Source: Aliidiomarina soli (GTDB lineage Bacteria; Pseudomonadota; Gammaproteobacteria; Enterobacterales; Alteromonadaceae). Taken from it: 64,000 nucleotides of DNA. The DNA lies in contig NZ_PIPO01000001.1 in the NCBI RefSeq assembly GCF_003986975.1, positions 434,001-498,000 of the forward strand, read 5' to 3'. A program made the translations under genes and the position numbers. The notes beneath the pieces are model-generated. The model saw nothing but the letters and a program-made list of their open reading frames with translations. It searched no databases and was not told where the DNA came from. Shown here in pieces: positions 1 through 8,965 of the stretch (positions are counted from its first letter, which is position 1; each line of letters opens with the position of its first letter).

Positions 1-691
1 GGGCAACGTCGAACAATGCTTCAGATGTATTGCATACCATAGCCGCATTTGTCGCAGGATGATTCTTCGTGTCAACGTCCTTTAATGGCCAGACTTCATA
101 TTTGCCTGTATTCGGGAACTTGTGTTGTAAACAAGCGTGATTAACCAAGTCGGCCGGGGTTTGCGGATGACCTTGCTGCTTTACATAATTTGGTGATGCC
201 ACTAAGACTAAGCTGTATTTCCCAAGCACGCGAGACATTAGTCTCGAATCCGTTGGTTCTCCCGTACGGATAACGGCATCGAAACCTTCTTCAATGACAT
301 CCACCATACGATCAGAGAAGTCTACATCCAGTTCAATCAAGGGATAACGATGCATAAATGCGGTAAGCGCCGGCATAACTAACCTATTGACCAGCGGCAG
401 GCTTACACGTAGTTTTCCCTTAGGTTCTTTATGGACCTCTGACAACTCCAACTCAGCCGCTTCCACTTCGCATAATATACGGCGACCGCGTTCAAGAAAT
501 AATTCTCCTTCCGCGGTCAAGGTGATACTGCGTGTACTTCGATGCAGCAAACGAACTCCCAGGTTAGCTTCTAACCTTGCGACACTTTTCCCTACCGCCG
601 ATGAGGACACGCCGAGATTGCGGGCAGCTTCGGAGAAGCTGCGAGTCTCAGCGGCCTGCACAAAAAATGCAATACCGCTTAGTACACTCAT
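1..691 (-). CDS. LysR-family regulator, 3' end beyond window
   Basis: The reverse strand reads open from an ATG at 691 to the window edge, giving about 230 residues. The first 60 residues form the LysR winged helix (FSEAARNLGVSSSAVGKSVARLE, broken here as FSEAARNLGV and SSAVGKSVARLE), followed by the linker helix and a periplasmic-binding-like effector domain with the family signature VDVIEEGFDAVIR. The C terminus is outside the window. It lies head to head with the MFS exporter at 845, the usual arrangement for a LysR protein controlling a divergent efflux gene. The ligand cannot be told from sequence. Confidence 0.9.
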   Translation of the reverse strand, partial: MSVLSGIAFFVQAAETRSFSEAARNLGVSSSAVGKSVARLEANLGVRLLHRSTRSITLTAEGELFLERGRRILCEVEAAELELSEVHKEPKGKLRVSLPLVNRLVMPALTAFMHRYPLIELDVDFSDRMVDVIEEGFDAVIRTGEPTDSRLMSRVLGKYSLVLVASPNYVKQQGHPQTPADLVNHACLQHKFPNTGKYEVWPLKDVDTKNHPATNAAMVCNTSEALFDVA

Positions 692-710
692 ATTCTTCCA
701 ATTAAAGAAT
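692..710. promoter_or_regulatory. Inverted repeat between lysR and MFS gene
   Basis: ATTCTT and AAGAAT form perfect arms separated by seven bases, directly upstream of the lysR start codon in the divergent control region. The size and spacing fit a LysR-type binding site (T-N11-A class). That it is bound by the adjacent regulator is inference. Confidence 0.4.
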
Positions 711-844
711 TTATGTCCGATATGTTTGGAAATTTAGCATTCTTGTCTTGTGTCTTCAATAAACCTAAAGTTGCCCTCTACTCTCATCAGCGTTGGCGGG
801 GGCTACTGAATAAAGCGGCGCCGGCGCTTCAAGCGGACTTAATA

Positions 845-2053
845 ATGATGAACACAAATGAAACGAGTATTTTAAGCGGAGACAACGACGAGTTTGAGCA
901 ATCGAATCGACTACCTATTACTGCATTGCTGGCACTGGCATTAGCCGGTTTTGTCACAATTCTGACGGAGGCTTTACCTGCTGGCCTTCTTCCTCAAATT
1001 GGAGAAGGGCTGGGTGTTTCTCAATCGCTTGCGGGGCAACTTGTTACTGTATACGCTATCGGATCTTTGGTCGCTGCTATTCCGTTAATGGCGATCACAC
1101 AAGGTGTAAGGCGACGACCATTGCTATTGGTAGCAATAGTAGGCTTTGCCATTGCTAATACGGTCACGACTTTTTCTACGAATTATATATTGACGATAGT
1201 TGTGCGTTTTCTGGCAGGCGTATCCGCAGGCCTGTTGTGGGCACTATTAGCAGGATACGCTGCTCGCATGGTACCTGAACATCTCAAGGGACGTGCTATC
1301 GCTATTGCAATGGTGGGGACACCGTTGGCGCTTTCTCTGGGGGTTCCTGCGGGGACATTTATCGGTACGTTGGTGGGGTGGCGCGCTTGTTTCGGAATCA
1401 TGAGCGTACTAGCACTGATTCTTATTGTGTGGGTTCGGGTGAACGTGCCAGATTTCCCAGGGCAGGCCGTGGGAAAGCGGTTTTCACTTAAACAGGTATT
1501 CATTCTGCCCGGTATTCGCTCGGTATTATTCGTCGTGCTGACTTTTGTGCTAGCACACAACATTCTCTACACCTATATTGCTCCGTTTCTTCGTAACGCC
1601 AATATGTCCGAGCGAACTGACTTCGCTTTACTTGTTTTTGGGGTCACCGCGATGTTTGGTATCTGGATCATCGGTATGTTGGTCGATCGCCATCTTCGTG
1701 CGCTAACACTTGGTAGTACCGTATTGTTCGGGGCAGCAGCACTAGTGCTTGGCATCGCTAGTGATATGCCCCTCGCTATCTATGGCGCTATTAGTGCGTG
1801 GGGACTCTCATTTGGTGGGGCTGCGACGCTGTTTCAAACTGCTCTCGCCAAGGCCGCTGGAGGGGCGGCTGATGTAGCTCAGTCTATGCTGGTTACAGCA
1901 TGGAATTTAGCTATTGCAGGGGGTGGTATTGTCGGTGGTATATTATTGGATAGCATTGGTCCTGGGGCGTTTTCGCCTGCTCTGTTAATGCTACTCATAG
2001 CAGCACTACTGGCGATATGGAGTGCGCGGCGGTATGGTTTTCCAGCATTATAA
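845..2053 (+). CDS. MFS efflux transporter, DHA1 type
   Basis: The protein has about 402 residues and 12 hydrophobic segments, typical of drug/sugar exporters of the AraJ/YdhP kind in the major facilitator superfamily. Visible marks are the N-terminal ITALLALALAGFVTILTEAL segment, conserved arginines after TM2 (TQGVRRRP), the TM5 glycine/proline motif (SLGVPAGTFIG) and WRACF after it. The reading frame is open back to 713, but that stretch is not membrane-like, so I choose the tandem ATGs at 845/848. The Shine-Dalgarno is weak. It would be an inner-membrane proton antiporter; the substrate is unknown. The divergent LysR gene is the likely regulator. Confidence 0.88.
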   Translation: MMNTNETSILSGDNDEFEQSNRLPITALLALALAGFVTILTEALPAGLLPQIGEGLGVSQSLAGQLVTVYAIGSLVAAIPLMAITQGVRRRPLLLVAIVGFAIANTVTTFSTNYILTIVVRFLAGVSAGLLWALLAGYAARMVPEHLKGRAIAIAMVGTPLALSLGVPAGTFIGTLVGWRACFGIMSVLALILIVWVRVNVPDFPGQAVGKRFSLKQVFILPGIRSVLFVVLTFVLAHNILYTYIAPFLRNANMSERTDFALLVFGVTAMFGIWIIGMLVDRHLRALTLGSTVLFGAAALVLGIASDMPLAIYGAISAWGLSFGGAATLFQTALAKAAGGAADVAQSMLVTAWNLAIAGGGIVGGILLDSIGPGAFSPALLMLLIAALLAIWSARRYGFPAL

Positions 2054-2265
2054 CATTGGATACAACGAGCTTTTTATTCTGTTATTACTTTCTGGGTTTG
2101 TATCGTAAAACTTGAATTGTATAAAAACACTAAAGAAGTCCAAATGCCTAAGGTCATCAAGTAAAGTGCATCATAAGCTTTAACTGGAATTTTAAGTATT
2201 ATTATGAACAGTCCGCACCTTGTTGATCTCGATTTAAAGCGCTTGAAAGATGGGTCTTCGGATAC

Positions 2266-2511
2266 ATGACTAAATTAAAGCACACCTTATTCATACTGCT
2301 GATAGCGCTACTTGCGTATGGCGTAAGTATACTGTGGTGGCGCGCTTGGATGTATCAAGGTGTCTTCGGTCCGATACCGCTAATGCATTGGCTTATGAGC
2401 AGTGATGGGGAAGGAGCATACCGACTCATCGAGCTCGATATGTTCCTGCAGATGTTTGCGGTGTTGCTGCTGACGGGCTTGGGTTACCGCCGTTTAACTT
2501 CCAGGTCTTAG
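2266..2511 (+). CDS. Small two-TM membrane protein
   Basis: This 81-residue protein has a hydrophobic helix at about 6-27 and another at about 60-75, joined by an aromatic loop (WWRAWMYQGVFGP). I do not recognise the family. It stands alone between the MFS gene and ybaK, 60 bp upstream of the latter, and might share a transcript with it. The upstream 210 bp (2054-2265) is A+T-rich and shows no gene. Confidence 0.6.
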   Translation: MTKLKHTLFILLIALLAYGVSILWWRAWMYQGVFGPIPLMHWLMSSDGEGAYRLIELDMFLQMFAVLLLTGLGYRRLTSRS

Positions 2512-2572
2512 CTTTGTAAGTCGGTATTTTTAGAGCTGCAAATGACATTGGATTTTAGGTGAGCGCACAATA

Positions 2573-3040
2573 ATGACTCCTGCAATTAATATAGCTAAAA
2601 AGCATCAAATAGGGCACACAGTGCATGAGTACGTTCATGATGCGTCGGTGTCGTCTTATGGTGCCGAAGCGGCAGAGAAACTGGGTGCGCCTGCAGAGCA
2701 GGTATTTAAAACCCTGGTGGTGTCTCTAGATGACAGAGAATTGGCGGTCGCCATTATTCCCGTGCTATCCAGACTTAGTCTCAAACATGCGGCAAAAGCG
2801 CTTGGCGCGAAACGTGCCCTGATGGCTACCAAGTCGGATGTAGAACGCTCGACAGGATATGTTCTGGGCGGGGTCAGCCCACTAGGTCAAAAGAAACGCC
2901 TGAGAACGGTCATTGATATATCGGCGGATCGCCATACTTCAATCTTTGTTAGCGCCGGTCGCCGAGGGGTCGATCTGGAGCTGAGCCCGAGCGACTTAAA
3001 AACGCTGTTAAATGGGAAGTTCGCGGAACTGTGTCAGTAA
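2573..3040 (+). CDS. ybaK: YbaK/EbsC-type Cys-tRNA(Pro) deacylase
   Basis: The 155-residue length matches YbaK, which removes cysteine wrongly attached to tRNA(Pro) after ProRS mischarging. The family residues are visible: the catalytic lysine in EQVFKTLVV (about residue 45), the nucleotide-pocket glycines in YVLGGVSPLGQKK, and the ISAGRRGVDLELSP-like tail (here FVSAGRRGVDLELSP). It acts in the cytoplasm as a trans-editing factor. The ATG at 2573 is preceded by a G-rich GGTGAG. The next gene starts 54 bp after its stop. Confidence 0.92.
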   Translation: MTPAINIAKKHQIGHTVHEYVHDASVSSYGAEAAEKLGAPAEQVFKTLVVSLDDRELAVAIIPVLSRLSLKHAAKALGAKRALMATKSDVERSTGYVLGGVSPLGQKKRLRTVIDISADRHTSIFVSAGRRGVDLELSPSDLKTLLNGKFAELCQ

Positions 3041-3093
3041 ACTTCATTGGGTCAGTCAGTTGCGCTGGGTCATTGAATTATTTAAGGAAGAAC

Positions 3094-3441
3094 ATGCTCA
3101 GAAGCCTTACCTTGCTACTACTGTTACCTTTCCCAGTATTCGCTGAGGTGTCAGACAAAATGCCTTCGCAGCAGAATCTGTGGGTAACAGGCCTGGTGCT
3201 GGCGGTGTGCCTGGGCTTAGCTGTACGCTGGTCGACATGGGCGAACTTGTTCGCCTGGCCGCTTGCTGGTCTGTGTTTTTATGGCGCCTATGATTTGCTG
3301 ACCCAAGCGGACGTCGGGCCAGCAATTATGCGTGAACAGGGTAGCGCCTACATGATTGCAGCATATGGTTCGGCGGTGTTGGTGCTGGTGGGCGTGATCG
3401 CAGGTAACCTGTTACGGCGCAGGAAATTAAATCACGTATGA
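3094..3441 (+). CDS. Hypothetical membrane protein with signal sequence
   Basis: The frame is open from 3031, but the good Shine-Dalgarno AAGGAAG just before the ATG at 3094 and the signal-like MLRSLTLLLLLPFPVFAE argue for 3094, giving 115 residues. After the cleavable-looking leader there are three hydrophobic stretches (about 31-45, 52-68 and 86-105) and a basic tail RRRK. No family is recognised. It follows ybaK on the same strand. Confidence 0.65.
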   Translation: MLRSLTLLLLLPFPVFAEVSDKMPSQQNLWVTGLVLAVCLGLAVRWSTWANLFAWPLAGLCFYGAYDLLTQADVGPAIMREQGSAYMIAAYGSAVLVLVGVIAGNLLRRRKLNHV

Positions 3442-3639
3442 CCTTTATACTTTTCGGGGATTTTCACACTAAAGAGCTTTAAGGCCTATTATCAAAACCC
3501 CAAAAAATTATCTGCGCATTTTACAAGCGCACTGGCAACCTTGTGGTTAGTCAGTGCTGCTGACAGTGGCCCGAAATGCACTTTATTTCCTCGATATGTT
3601 ACCCGGCCCCGGTTGTTTATGACCAGTTGGAGTCTATTG

Positions 3640-3693
3640 CCAGCCCGGCGGATGGATTCTTCACGCCAATAAAGAACCTAAGTGCCGGGCTGG
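3640..3693. repeat. 10-bp inverted repeat beyond TonB-receptor stop
   Basis: CCAGCCCGGC at 3640-3649 and GCCGGGCTGG at 3684-3693 are perfect complements 34 bases apart, starting five bases beyond the receptor's stop codon. The stem is strong and G+C-rich, but the loop is long and there is no T-tract on either strand, so it is not a standard intrinsic terminator. It may stabilise the 3' end of the receptor mRNA. Nothing else is seen in the 256-bp gap. Confidence 0.4.
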
Positions 3694-3697
3694 TGGG

Positions 3698-6313
3698 TTA
3701 GAACTCGTAACGTACTGCTAAGTCAACAAAACGTCCACGCGCGTTGTATTGAGTAATGTCATAGAAGTAAGACCCCGCCGACGGGTCGAACGGCGGTTGT
3801 CGGTCCAACAGATTTTGTACTGAGAAACTAATTACGGTGCCCGCAAAACCGGCATAACTTACCTGCGAATTAATCGAGGTGTGGCTACTGACCCGGTCAC
3901 TAAGGCCAGGGTTGCTGCTTTCGCTTGCGATACGCTGTGCATAACCATGGGTGTAGTTGGCGCTTAATGTTAAAGACCAGTCGTTGCGTTGCCAGTTTGC
4001 AACGCTGCTACTTTTCCATTTGGGCAGTGCGCCAAATTGGTTGTTACCTGCGCCGTTCACGGCAGGCTGGTCAGCCACCAGGGCTTGCCGGTATTCAAGC
4101 AAACGAGACCAGCTGGTACTGAGTTGAGTGTCACCGCCTAAGAAACTGAAACGGTAACCCAGATCTAAATCGACGCCGGAGGTGGTGCGGGTTCCCTGGT
4201 TGGCGTACTGGTTGGTAATAATTTGCAACCTGCCAGCATCGTCACGCTGCACGCGATCGGCGAAATTTGCTTCATTATTAATGATAAATTGCGCATTATC
4301 CGGGGAAATGACGTCATCCTGCTCAATGCGGAAGTAATCAATAGCAGCGCTTAAGCCACGTTGCGGTGACCAAACCAGGCCGATATTGACGTTGGTTGAG
4401 CGTTCGGCTTCGAGATCAGGGTTACCACTTCTTAACTGAGTGAAGCCGCGGGTGACACCGGGTTCAACGGGATCATTAGGGTCAATGACTGAGCCGTAAC
4501 TAATGGTATTACTTTGTGATATTTCCGGTAGCGACGGTGCTCTGAATCCACGTGACCACGAACCACGCAGCAGCCAGTCATCGCTGAGCAGGTAATCAGC
4601 TGAGATCTTGGGCGAAACAGCGCTACCAAAATCATCATAATGATCAGCGCGCACGGCGGTGTTTACGTTCAATCCCTCAAGAAGGGGAAAGTCTAATTCC
4701 ACATAACCTGCCACCACATCGCGTTCACCGTTGACCAGATTAATAGCAGGGCGTAGCTCGGTACCCGAGAGCACTTCTGGTGAGGTGCCTGCGTTCATTT
4801 GCTCGTTACGCCAGTCCACGCCGGTAGCGAAACCAACATCGCCATAGCGCCAGTGAGCTAAGGTGCGAGAAGCATTCAGATTCACCGACTGGGTCTGGTA
4901 AAAGCCTGGACGACGGGTGTCGAGGCGTAACGATTCAATAGCCTCGGCGCTGTTGTTACCGCCCACGAAGTCATAATCGCCACTTTCGAGCAGCTCTTCG
5001 AAGGCATATCGGTTAATAAAGTTGTCAACATACTCACGTTGGCGACTTTGCGACTGCAGGGCATTAAAATTAACGTCCCAAACGTCGCCGCGATAACGGG
5101 CCCCGACTAAAAAGCGATTGAAGATCTGGGTATTCGACTTAAGCCGTTCGCCGACATCAAAGAAGGTGTACTCAAAGGGTAAGGGCTCGTCCCCCGGGTT
5201 ATTGGGGTGACCAACCGGGAAAACCACTGGAATGTTGACTAAGGTTCCGCTGTCCTGATCATATGCGCGCAGGCCTGGTCCAATACTCAACGGAGCGCCA
5301 AAGGTGTGGCTCGATTCGTTGTAGCTATACAGAGCTTCAGCAAAGGCTTCTACCTGCCGGGAAACCTGATACGTGCTTTGCAGTGAAAGCTGACGGCGAC
5401 TGACTTCAGGTTGCAGGGTGTTGTAGGGCTGGCCGTTGAAGGCACAGACCTGACCGTCGCGACCTGGCGTAAAATCGGTCCAGTCGCGCAGTTCAGATTC
5501 GCCCGGGCATTGTTCAAAGGGCCGCGGATTCTGCGGGTCATCAAGGTAGTTTCCGCCTTGAGTCAACCAACCAGCCAAACGGCCGCCGGGCTGATGGCGA
5601 AAATCACCGCTGCGGGTAATTTTTCGCTCACCGGCGTTCAGCTCGTCGCGCTCGAGCAAGTCGATGCTTAAGGTGACGTTGAAACCATCCTCATATAAGT
5701 CACCCGTACCAGCCAGAATACCGGCGCTGTACTGGTTCAGACCACCTTCAGTCGCACCACCAGCGGAAGCTGATAAACGCGCGCCTTCATAGTCGCGACG
5801 CAGAATAATATTGACCACGCCGGCAATTGCATCGGAACCATAAGCAGCCGAAGCGCCGTCTTTCAGCACTTCAATGCGCTCAACCGCACCTAAGGGCAGG
5901 GCATTTAAGTCAACAAAAGTGTCTTGCGTACCCAGAGCGAACCCATAATTGGAGACGCGCTGGCCATTGACCAGTAGCAGCGTGTTTTTGGGACTTAAAC
6001 CACGCAAACCAATGGAGGCAGAACCTGCGGAAAAGCTACTGGTGAACTGCTCATCATAGCTATTGCCAGTGTTGACCGTGAGATCACGTAAGACATCGGT
6101 CAGGGTGATTTTCCCACTTCGTTCAATGTCCTCTGCAGAGAGAATTTGCAGCGGAGTGGCGTCTTCATTGTGGGTGCGACGGATATGAGATCCGGTGACC
6201 TGAACACGTTCCATCTCTGCACTGGCATCGACGGCCAGAAGAGACGGAGATGCTGCAGCCGCAGCGACTCCTACCAGGTAGGCTAGTGATGAGAGCACGA
6301 AAGTTTTGGGCAT
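3698..6313 (-). CDS. TonB-dependent outer-membrane receptor
   Basis: The 871 residues begin with a signal peptide (about 1-28, ending AVDASA). A plug domain follows at about 35-175, with the typical ATPLQILSAEDIERSG, TDVLRDL, GLRGLSPKNTLLLVNGQR and ERIEVLKDGASAAYGSDAIA segments. The rest is a 22-strand barrel ending in the aromatic VDLAVRYEF, as outer-membrane proteins do. It should import a bulky ligand using TonB/ExbBD energy. It resembles the peptide/carbohydrate receptors common in marine gammaproteobacteria, not a clear siderophore receptor. No uptake partner sits next to it. A 22-bp palindrome lies 33 bp upstream of the start. Confidence 0.93.
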   Translation of the reverse strand: MPKTFVLSSLAYLVGVAAAAASPSLLAVDASAEMERVQVTGSHIRRTHNEDATPLQILSAEDIERSGKITLTDVLRDLTVNTGNSYDEQFTSSFSAGSASIGLRGLSPKNTLLLVNGQRVSNYGFALGTQDTFVDLNALPLGAVERIEVLKDGASAAYGSDAIAGVVNIILRRDYEGARLSASAGGATEGGLNQYSAGILAGTGDLYEDGFNVTLSIDLLERDELNAGERKITRSGDFRHQPGGRLAGWLTQGGNYLDDPQNPRPFEQCPGESELRDWTDFTPGRDGQVCAFNGQPYNTLQPEVSRRQLSLQSTYQVSRQVEAFAEALYSYNESSHTFGAPLSIGPGLRAYDQDSGTLVNIPVVFPVGHPNNPGDEPLPFEYTFFDVGERLKSNTQIFNRFLVGARYRGDVWDVNFNALQSQSRQREYVDNFINRYAFEELLESGDYDFVGGNNSAEAIESLRLDTRRPGFYQTQSVNLNASRTLAHWRYGDVGFATGVDWRNEQMNAGTSPEVLSGTELRPAINLVNGERDVVAGYVELDFPLLEGLNVNTAVRADHYDDFGSAVSPKISADYLLSDDWLLRGSWSRGFRAPSLPEISQSNTISYGSVIDPNDPVEPGVTRGFTQLRSGNPDLEAERSTNVNIGLVWSPQRGLSAAIDYFRIEQDDVISPDNAQFIINNEANFADRVQRDDAGRLQIITNQYANQGTRTTSGVDLDLGYRFSFLGGDTQLSTSWSRLLEYRQALVADQPAVNGAGNNQFGALPKWKSSSVANWQRNDWSLTLSANYTHGYAQRIASESSNPGLSDRVSSHTSINSQVSYAGFAGTVISFSVQNLLDRQPPFDPSAGSYFYDITQYNARGRFVDLAVRYEF

Positions 6314-6345
6314 AAAAGTAAATCCTCTTTTTGTTTTATAGATAT

Positions 6346-6367
6346 TTAGATGTCTAGACGTCTAAAA
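6346..6367. promoter_or_regulatory. 22-bp palindromic operator upstream of TonB receptor
   Basis: TTTAGATGTCTAGACGTCTA, continuing to AA at 6367, is a palindrome with ten of eleven pairs matching, centred on CTAG between bases 6356 and 6357. It lies 33 bp upstream of the receptor's ATG and 155 bp from the sigma-factor start. The size and symmetry suit a dimeric repressor (TetR/LacI class). No such repressor gene is in this window, so the regulator would act from elsewhere. Confidence 0.5.
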
Positions 6368-6521
6368 TATACAATAAGAAAAATTCTAAGGAAAGAGGTT
6401 TTTAGAACTTATTTAGCAAGCTTCAATTTATTAGCTGATTGTATTTTGCCCAATTTCTGCCTTATGCTGCGTTATCAGTTAACCAAATGCTGCTCTGTTA
6501 GTATTCTGTTGGAGTCCGTCG

Positions 6522-7157
6522 ATGCGTCTCAGCCAATATGCTCAGCTTTGCTCGCTCGCGCGACATATCATGAACGATGTCAGTGAAGCGGAAGACGTTG
6601 TACAGGATGCCTATGTGGCGGCTTTTCTGTCTGATCGCTTAGACTTCGACGCCGTAGAAACCAGAAAATGGTTAGTGGGCACAGTGCGCAATAAAGCACG
6701 AATGGCCTTACGTGGAGCGGTTCGTAGAAGAAGCCGTGAAAGCCAGTGGCAAATGGAGCCTTCGAACTTGTCGCTTGACGATCAGCAGGATATCTCCCAA
6801 CTGCTTTATACCTTGACGCCAGCTCTTAAAGCGGTCGCAGCGTTAGTGTTGTCGGGTCATACTCGAAAAGAGATCGCGTACTTGCTGAACCTGACAGACG
6901 TCGCGCTTCGCCAGCGTGTTCAAGATCTAAAATGTCGGATAACCACAACTGATATCGTGATGCCCTCTGAATTGATCGGGTTAAATAAAGAGGTAGATTA
7001 CGGCTGTATTCGCAGTGCTTTGTTGTCAAAACTGCTTCATCAGGACGGAGTTTTGGCCAGCCATGACCCAGATGGTCATCTTTTTGTGATTCGTACTCAC
7101 AAAACGGAGTCTGGTGGCAATACTAAGGTAACTAAACCAATGAGGAAAACCTTATGA
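6522..7157 (+). CDS. ECF-like sigma-70 family factor
   Basis: In this 211-residue protein, residues 1-60 match sigma region 2 (SEAEDVVQDAYVAAF, then a tryptophan in RKWLVGTVRNKA), and about 90-140 match region 4 (LYTLTPALKAVAALVLSGHTRKEIAYLLNLTDVALRQRVQDLK). The roughly 65-residue tail beyond region 4 is longer than in a minimal ECF factor and ends KPMRKTL. A clear GGAGTCC precedes the ATG. The stop overlaps the next start by four bases (ATGA), so translation of the VOC gene is probably coupled to it. No anti-sigma gene is adjacent. It lies divergent from the TonB receptor, but a FecI/FecR arrangement is not evident. Confidence 0.8.
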   Translation: MRLSQYAQLCSLARHIMNDVSEAEDVVQDAYVAAFLSDRLDFDAVETRKWLVGTVRNKARMALRGAVRRRSRESQWQMEPSNLSLDDQQDISQLLYTLTPALKAVAALVLSGHTRKEIAYLLNLTDVALRQRVQDLKCRITTTDIVMPSELIGLNKEVDYGCIRSALLSKLLHQDGVLASHDPDGHLFVIRTHKTESGGNTKVTKPMRKTL

Positions 7158-7540
7158 GCTTTAAACCCAAGCACGCCAGCATCGTTTTTTATGTCAGCGA
7201 TATCCTGCGTACAGAAAAATTCTACAACGACACTCTGTCTCTTGGTCTGGAACGAATGGAAGGCGCTGAACCCTTCTGGTTGCAGGGGCGTCTGGAAAAT
7301 GGCCTGGACCTGATCTTCTTTCAGATGGAAGGCAAACGGGGAAATACGCCGGCCTTAGTATTTGATGTCATTGAAGGCGGGATTGATGATGTGGTTGCTG
7401 AACTGGCGGACGCGGGTGTGACTATTGTAACCCCAGTTTCCGAAGCGCCTGGTGGTTGGAGCGCAGATTTCCTCGATCCGGATGGCTTTGGCTTAGGGCT
7501 TTGGCAATCAGACGATCTGCCGCGTTCACTGAAGTCCTAG
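7154..7540 (+). CDS. VOC-family (glyoxalase/bleomycin-resistance fold) protein
   Basis: This 128-residue single-domain protein has the paired beta-alpha-beta-beta-beta units of the vicinal oxygen chelate fold: KHASIVFYVSDILRTEKFYND at the start, and GGWSADFLDPDGFGLGLWQS at the end carrying the usual metal-ligand neighbourhood. The enzyme activity cannot be assigned. Its start overlaps the sigma-factor stop, and an alpha/beta hydrolase starts 36 bp downstream, so the three probably form one transcript. Confidence 0.85.
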   Translation: MSFKPKHASIVFYVSDILRTEKFYNDTLSLGLERMEGAEPFWLQGRLENGLDLIFFQMEGKRGNTPALVFDVIEGGIDDVVAELADAGVTIVTPVSEAPGGWSADFLDPDGFGLGLWQSDDLPRSLKS

Positions 7541-7576
7541 CCATACGCAGTACCAGGAAACTTAAGGATCATAATA

Positions 7577-8443
7577 ATGGAAGCCAAAGTAGTCACTGAT
7601 AACAATATTTCACTTTATACCGAATCGTTTGGTAACCCAGCTCATGAACCCATTATTTTGATCATGGGGGCAATGTCGTCGGCGGTATGGTGGCCTGATG
7701 ATTTTTGTGCACGGCTTGCTGCAATGAACTGTTACGTAATCAGATATGATCATCGTGATACCGGGAAATCAACGAGTTATGAACCAGGCGAGGCCCCTTA
7801 TTCTGTGGAAGAGTTGGCAGATGATGTGGTGCGCGTTATTGACGGTTATGGTCTTGAGGCAGCACATCTGGTCGGTATGTCCTTGGGAGGCTTTTTATCT
7901 CAGCTTGTTGCTCTCAAATACCCACAACGGGTAAAAAGCCTGACGCTGATTGCTTCAGAACGCCTTGCCGAGACAGATCCAGAGATTCCGCCTATAAGTC
8001 CTGCACTTATCGAATATCACCAACAGGCGGCAACGCTTGACTGGTCTGATAGAGATGCGGTGGTCGAGTATCAGGTTGGAGCATGGCGAATCAACTCCGG
8101 TACTGCCCATGCATTTGACGCTGAAAGAATTCGTCAAATAGCTCAGGCAAACTTTGACCGTACACCAAATATATTGACGACATTCAATCACACTACCTTA
8201 GGGGGTGGCGAAGAATGGCTCGGGCGATTAAATGAGATCACTGCATCAACACTGATTATTCATGGCACGGAGGATCCGGTGCTTCCTTATGCGCATGGTT
8301 TGGCTTTGAAAGCCGCCATTGCTAATTCGGAACTGCTTACATTACAAGGTACGGGACATGAACTTCATTCCGAGGACTGGCAAGTGATTCTTCAGGCCGT
8401 GAAGAGACAGACATCAGAGTCAAAGCCCGGCGGCGCGCCTTGA
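7577..8443 (+). CDS. Alpha/beta hydrolase
   Basis: The 288 residues carry the full catalytic set of the alpha/beta-hydrolase fold: the nucleophile elbow GMSLGG (Ser102), the acid in HGTEDPVLP (about residue 235) and the histidine in GTGHELH (about 258). An oxyanion-type segment [11 protein letters not shown] lies near residue 30, and [10 protein letters not shown] matches the haloperoxidase/aclacinomycin-methylesterase-like group. The substrate is unknown. It lies in the sigma/VOC operon; AAGGAT precedes its ATG. Confidence 0.88.
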   Translation: MEAKVVTDNNISLYTESFGNPAHEPIILIMGAMSSAVWWPDDFCARLAAMNCYVIRYDHRDTGKSTSYEPGEAPYSVEELADDVVRVIDGYGLEAAHLVGMSLGGFLSQLVALKYPQRVKSLTLIASERLAETDPEIPPISPALIEYHQQAATLDWSDRDAVVEYQVGAWRINSGTAHAFDAERIRQIAQANFDRTPNILTTFNHTTLGGGEEWLGRLNEITASTLIIHGTEDPVLPYAHGLALKAAIANSELLTLQGTGHELHSEDWQVILQAVKRQTSESKPGGAP

Positions 8444-8521
8444 CCTCAACTTAGGTTTAAGTTTTATGCTTGGCACTTGTGTACCAAGCGAAGCTTCAGA
8501 AGCAAACCAAGGAGGTCGAGT

Positions 8522-8848
8522 GTGCCAACTAAAACAGCTATATATCGGGTGGATAAATTCTCAGTGCCACAGGCTGCAAAGGACGAGTTCCTGAAAAGAG
8601 TGCGTGACACTCACCATGTACTTCGCCGCCAGCCAGGGTTCATTCGGGATACGCTTCTCGAACAGGTTGCTGGCCCGGGTCAGTTCAATATAGTCACCAT
8701 AGCTGAGTGGGAAAATCAGCAAGCAATTGATGCAGCGCGCACTGTTGTGATGCAGGCTCACGTGGAGAGCGGATTTAATCCGCAAGAAGCGATGGCAAGA
8801 CTTGGCATCGAAGCAGATATTGCAAATTACAGACGTATGGATGACTGA
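8522..8848 (+). CDS. Antibiotic-biosynthesis-monooxygenase (ABM) domain protein
   Basis: I start it at the GTG at 8522 because AAGGAGGTCGAG lies just before it; upstream in-frame codons have no such signal. The 108-residue product has the small ferredoxin-like dimeric fold of the ABM family: IYRVDKFSVPQAAKDEF, then RQPGFIRDTLLEQV, then FNIVTIAEWENQQAIDAA. Such proteins include quinol monooxygenases and heme-degrading enzymes, and many are uncharacterised. It lies 78 bp after the hydrolase on the same strand. Confidence 0.75.
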   Translation: MPTKTAIYRVDKFSVPQAAKDEFLKRVRDTHHVLRRQPGFIRDTLLEQVAGPGQFNIVTIAEWENQQAIDAARTVVMQAHVESGFNPQEAMARLGIEADIANYRRMDD

Positions 8849-8930
8849 CAAGTCGCTATTAACACTATCGTTGCGGCCTCACTTTGCATAATCAATATGA
8901 GCATACCTGGCAAAAAGCTTTAAATATAAT

Positions 8931-8958
8931 TTGACATGCAACCATATGGTTGCATAAT
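8931..8958 (+). promoter_or_regulatory. arsR-type promoter with embedded 20-bp palindrome
   Basis: A consensus -35 TTGACA at 8931-8936 and a -10 CATAAT at 8953-8958 are 16 bp apart. The spacer is a perfect palindrome, ATGCAACC-ATAT-GGTTGCAT, at 8936-8955. An operator that fills the spacer is the classic layout for ArsR-type autorepression. The gene starts about eight bases after the -10, so the transcript may be almost leaderless. Confidence 0.75.
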
Positions 8959-8965
8959 GAGGTTT

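Noticed and set aside
3925-5671. Several frames on the forward strand inside the TonB receptor gene.
   Set aside because: They are shadows of a long, fully conserved receptor on the other strand.
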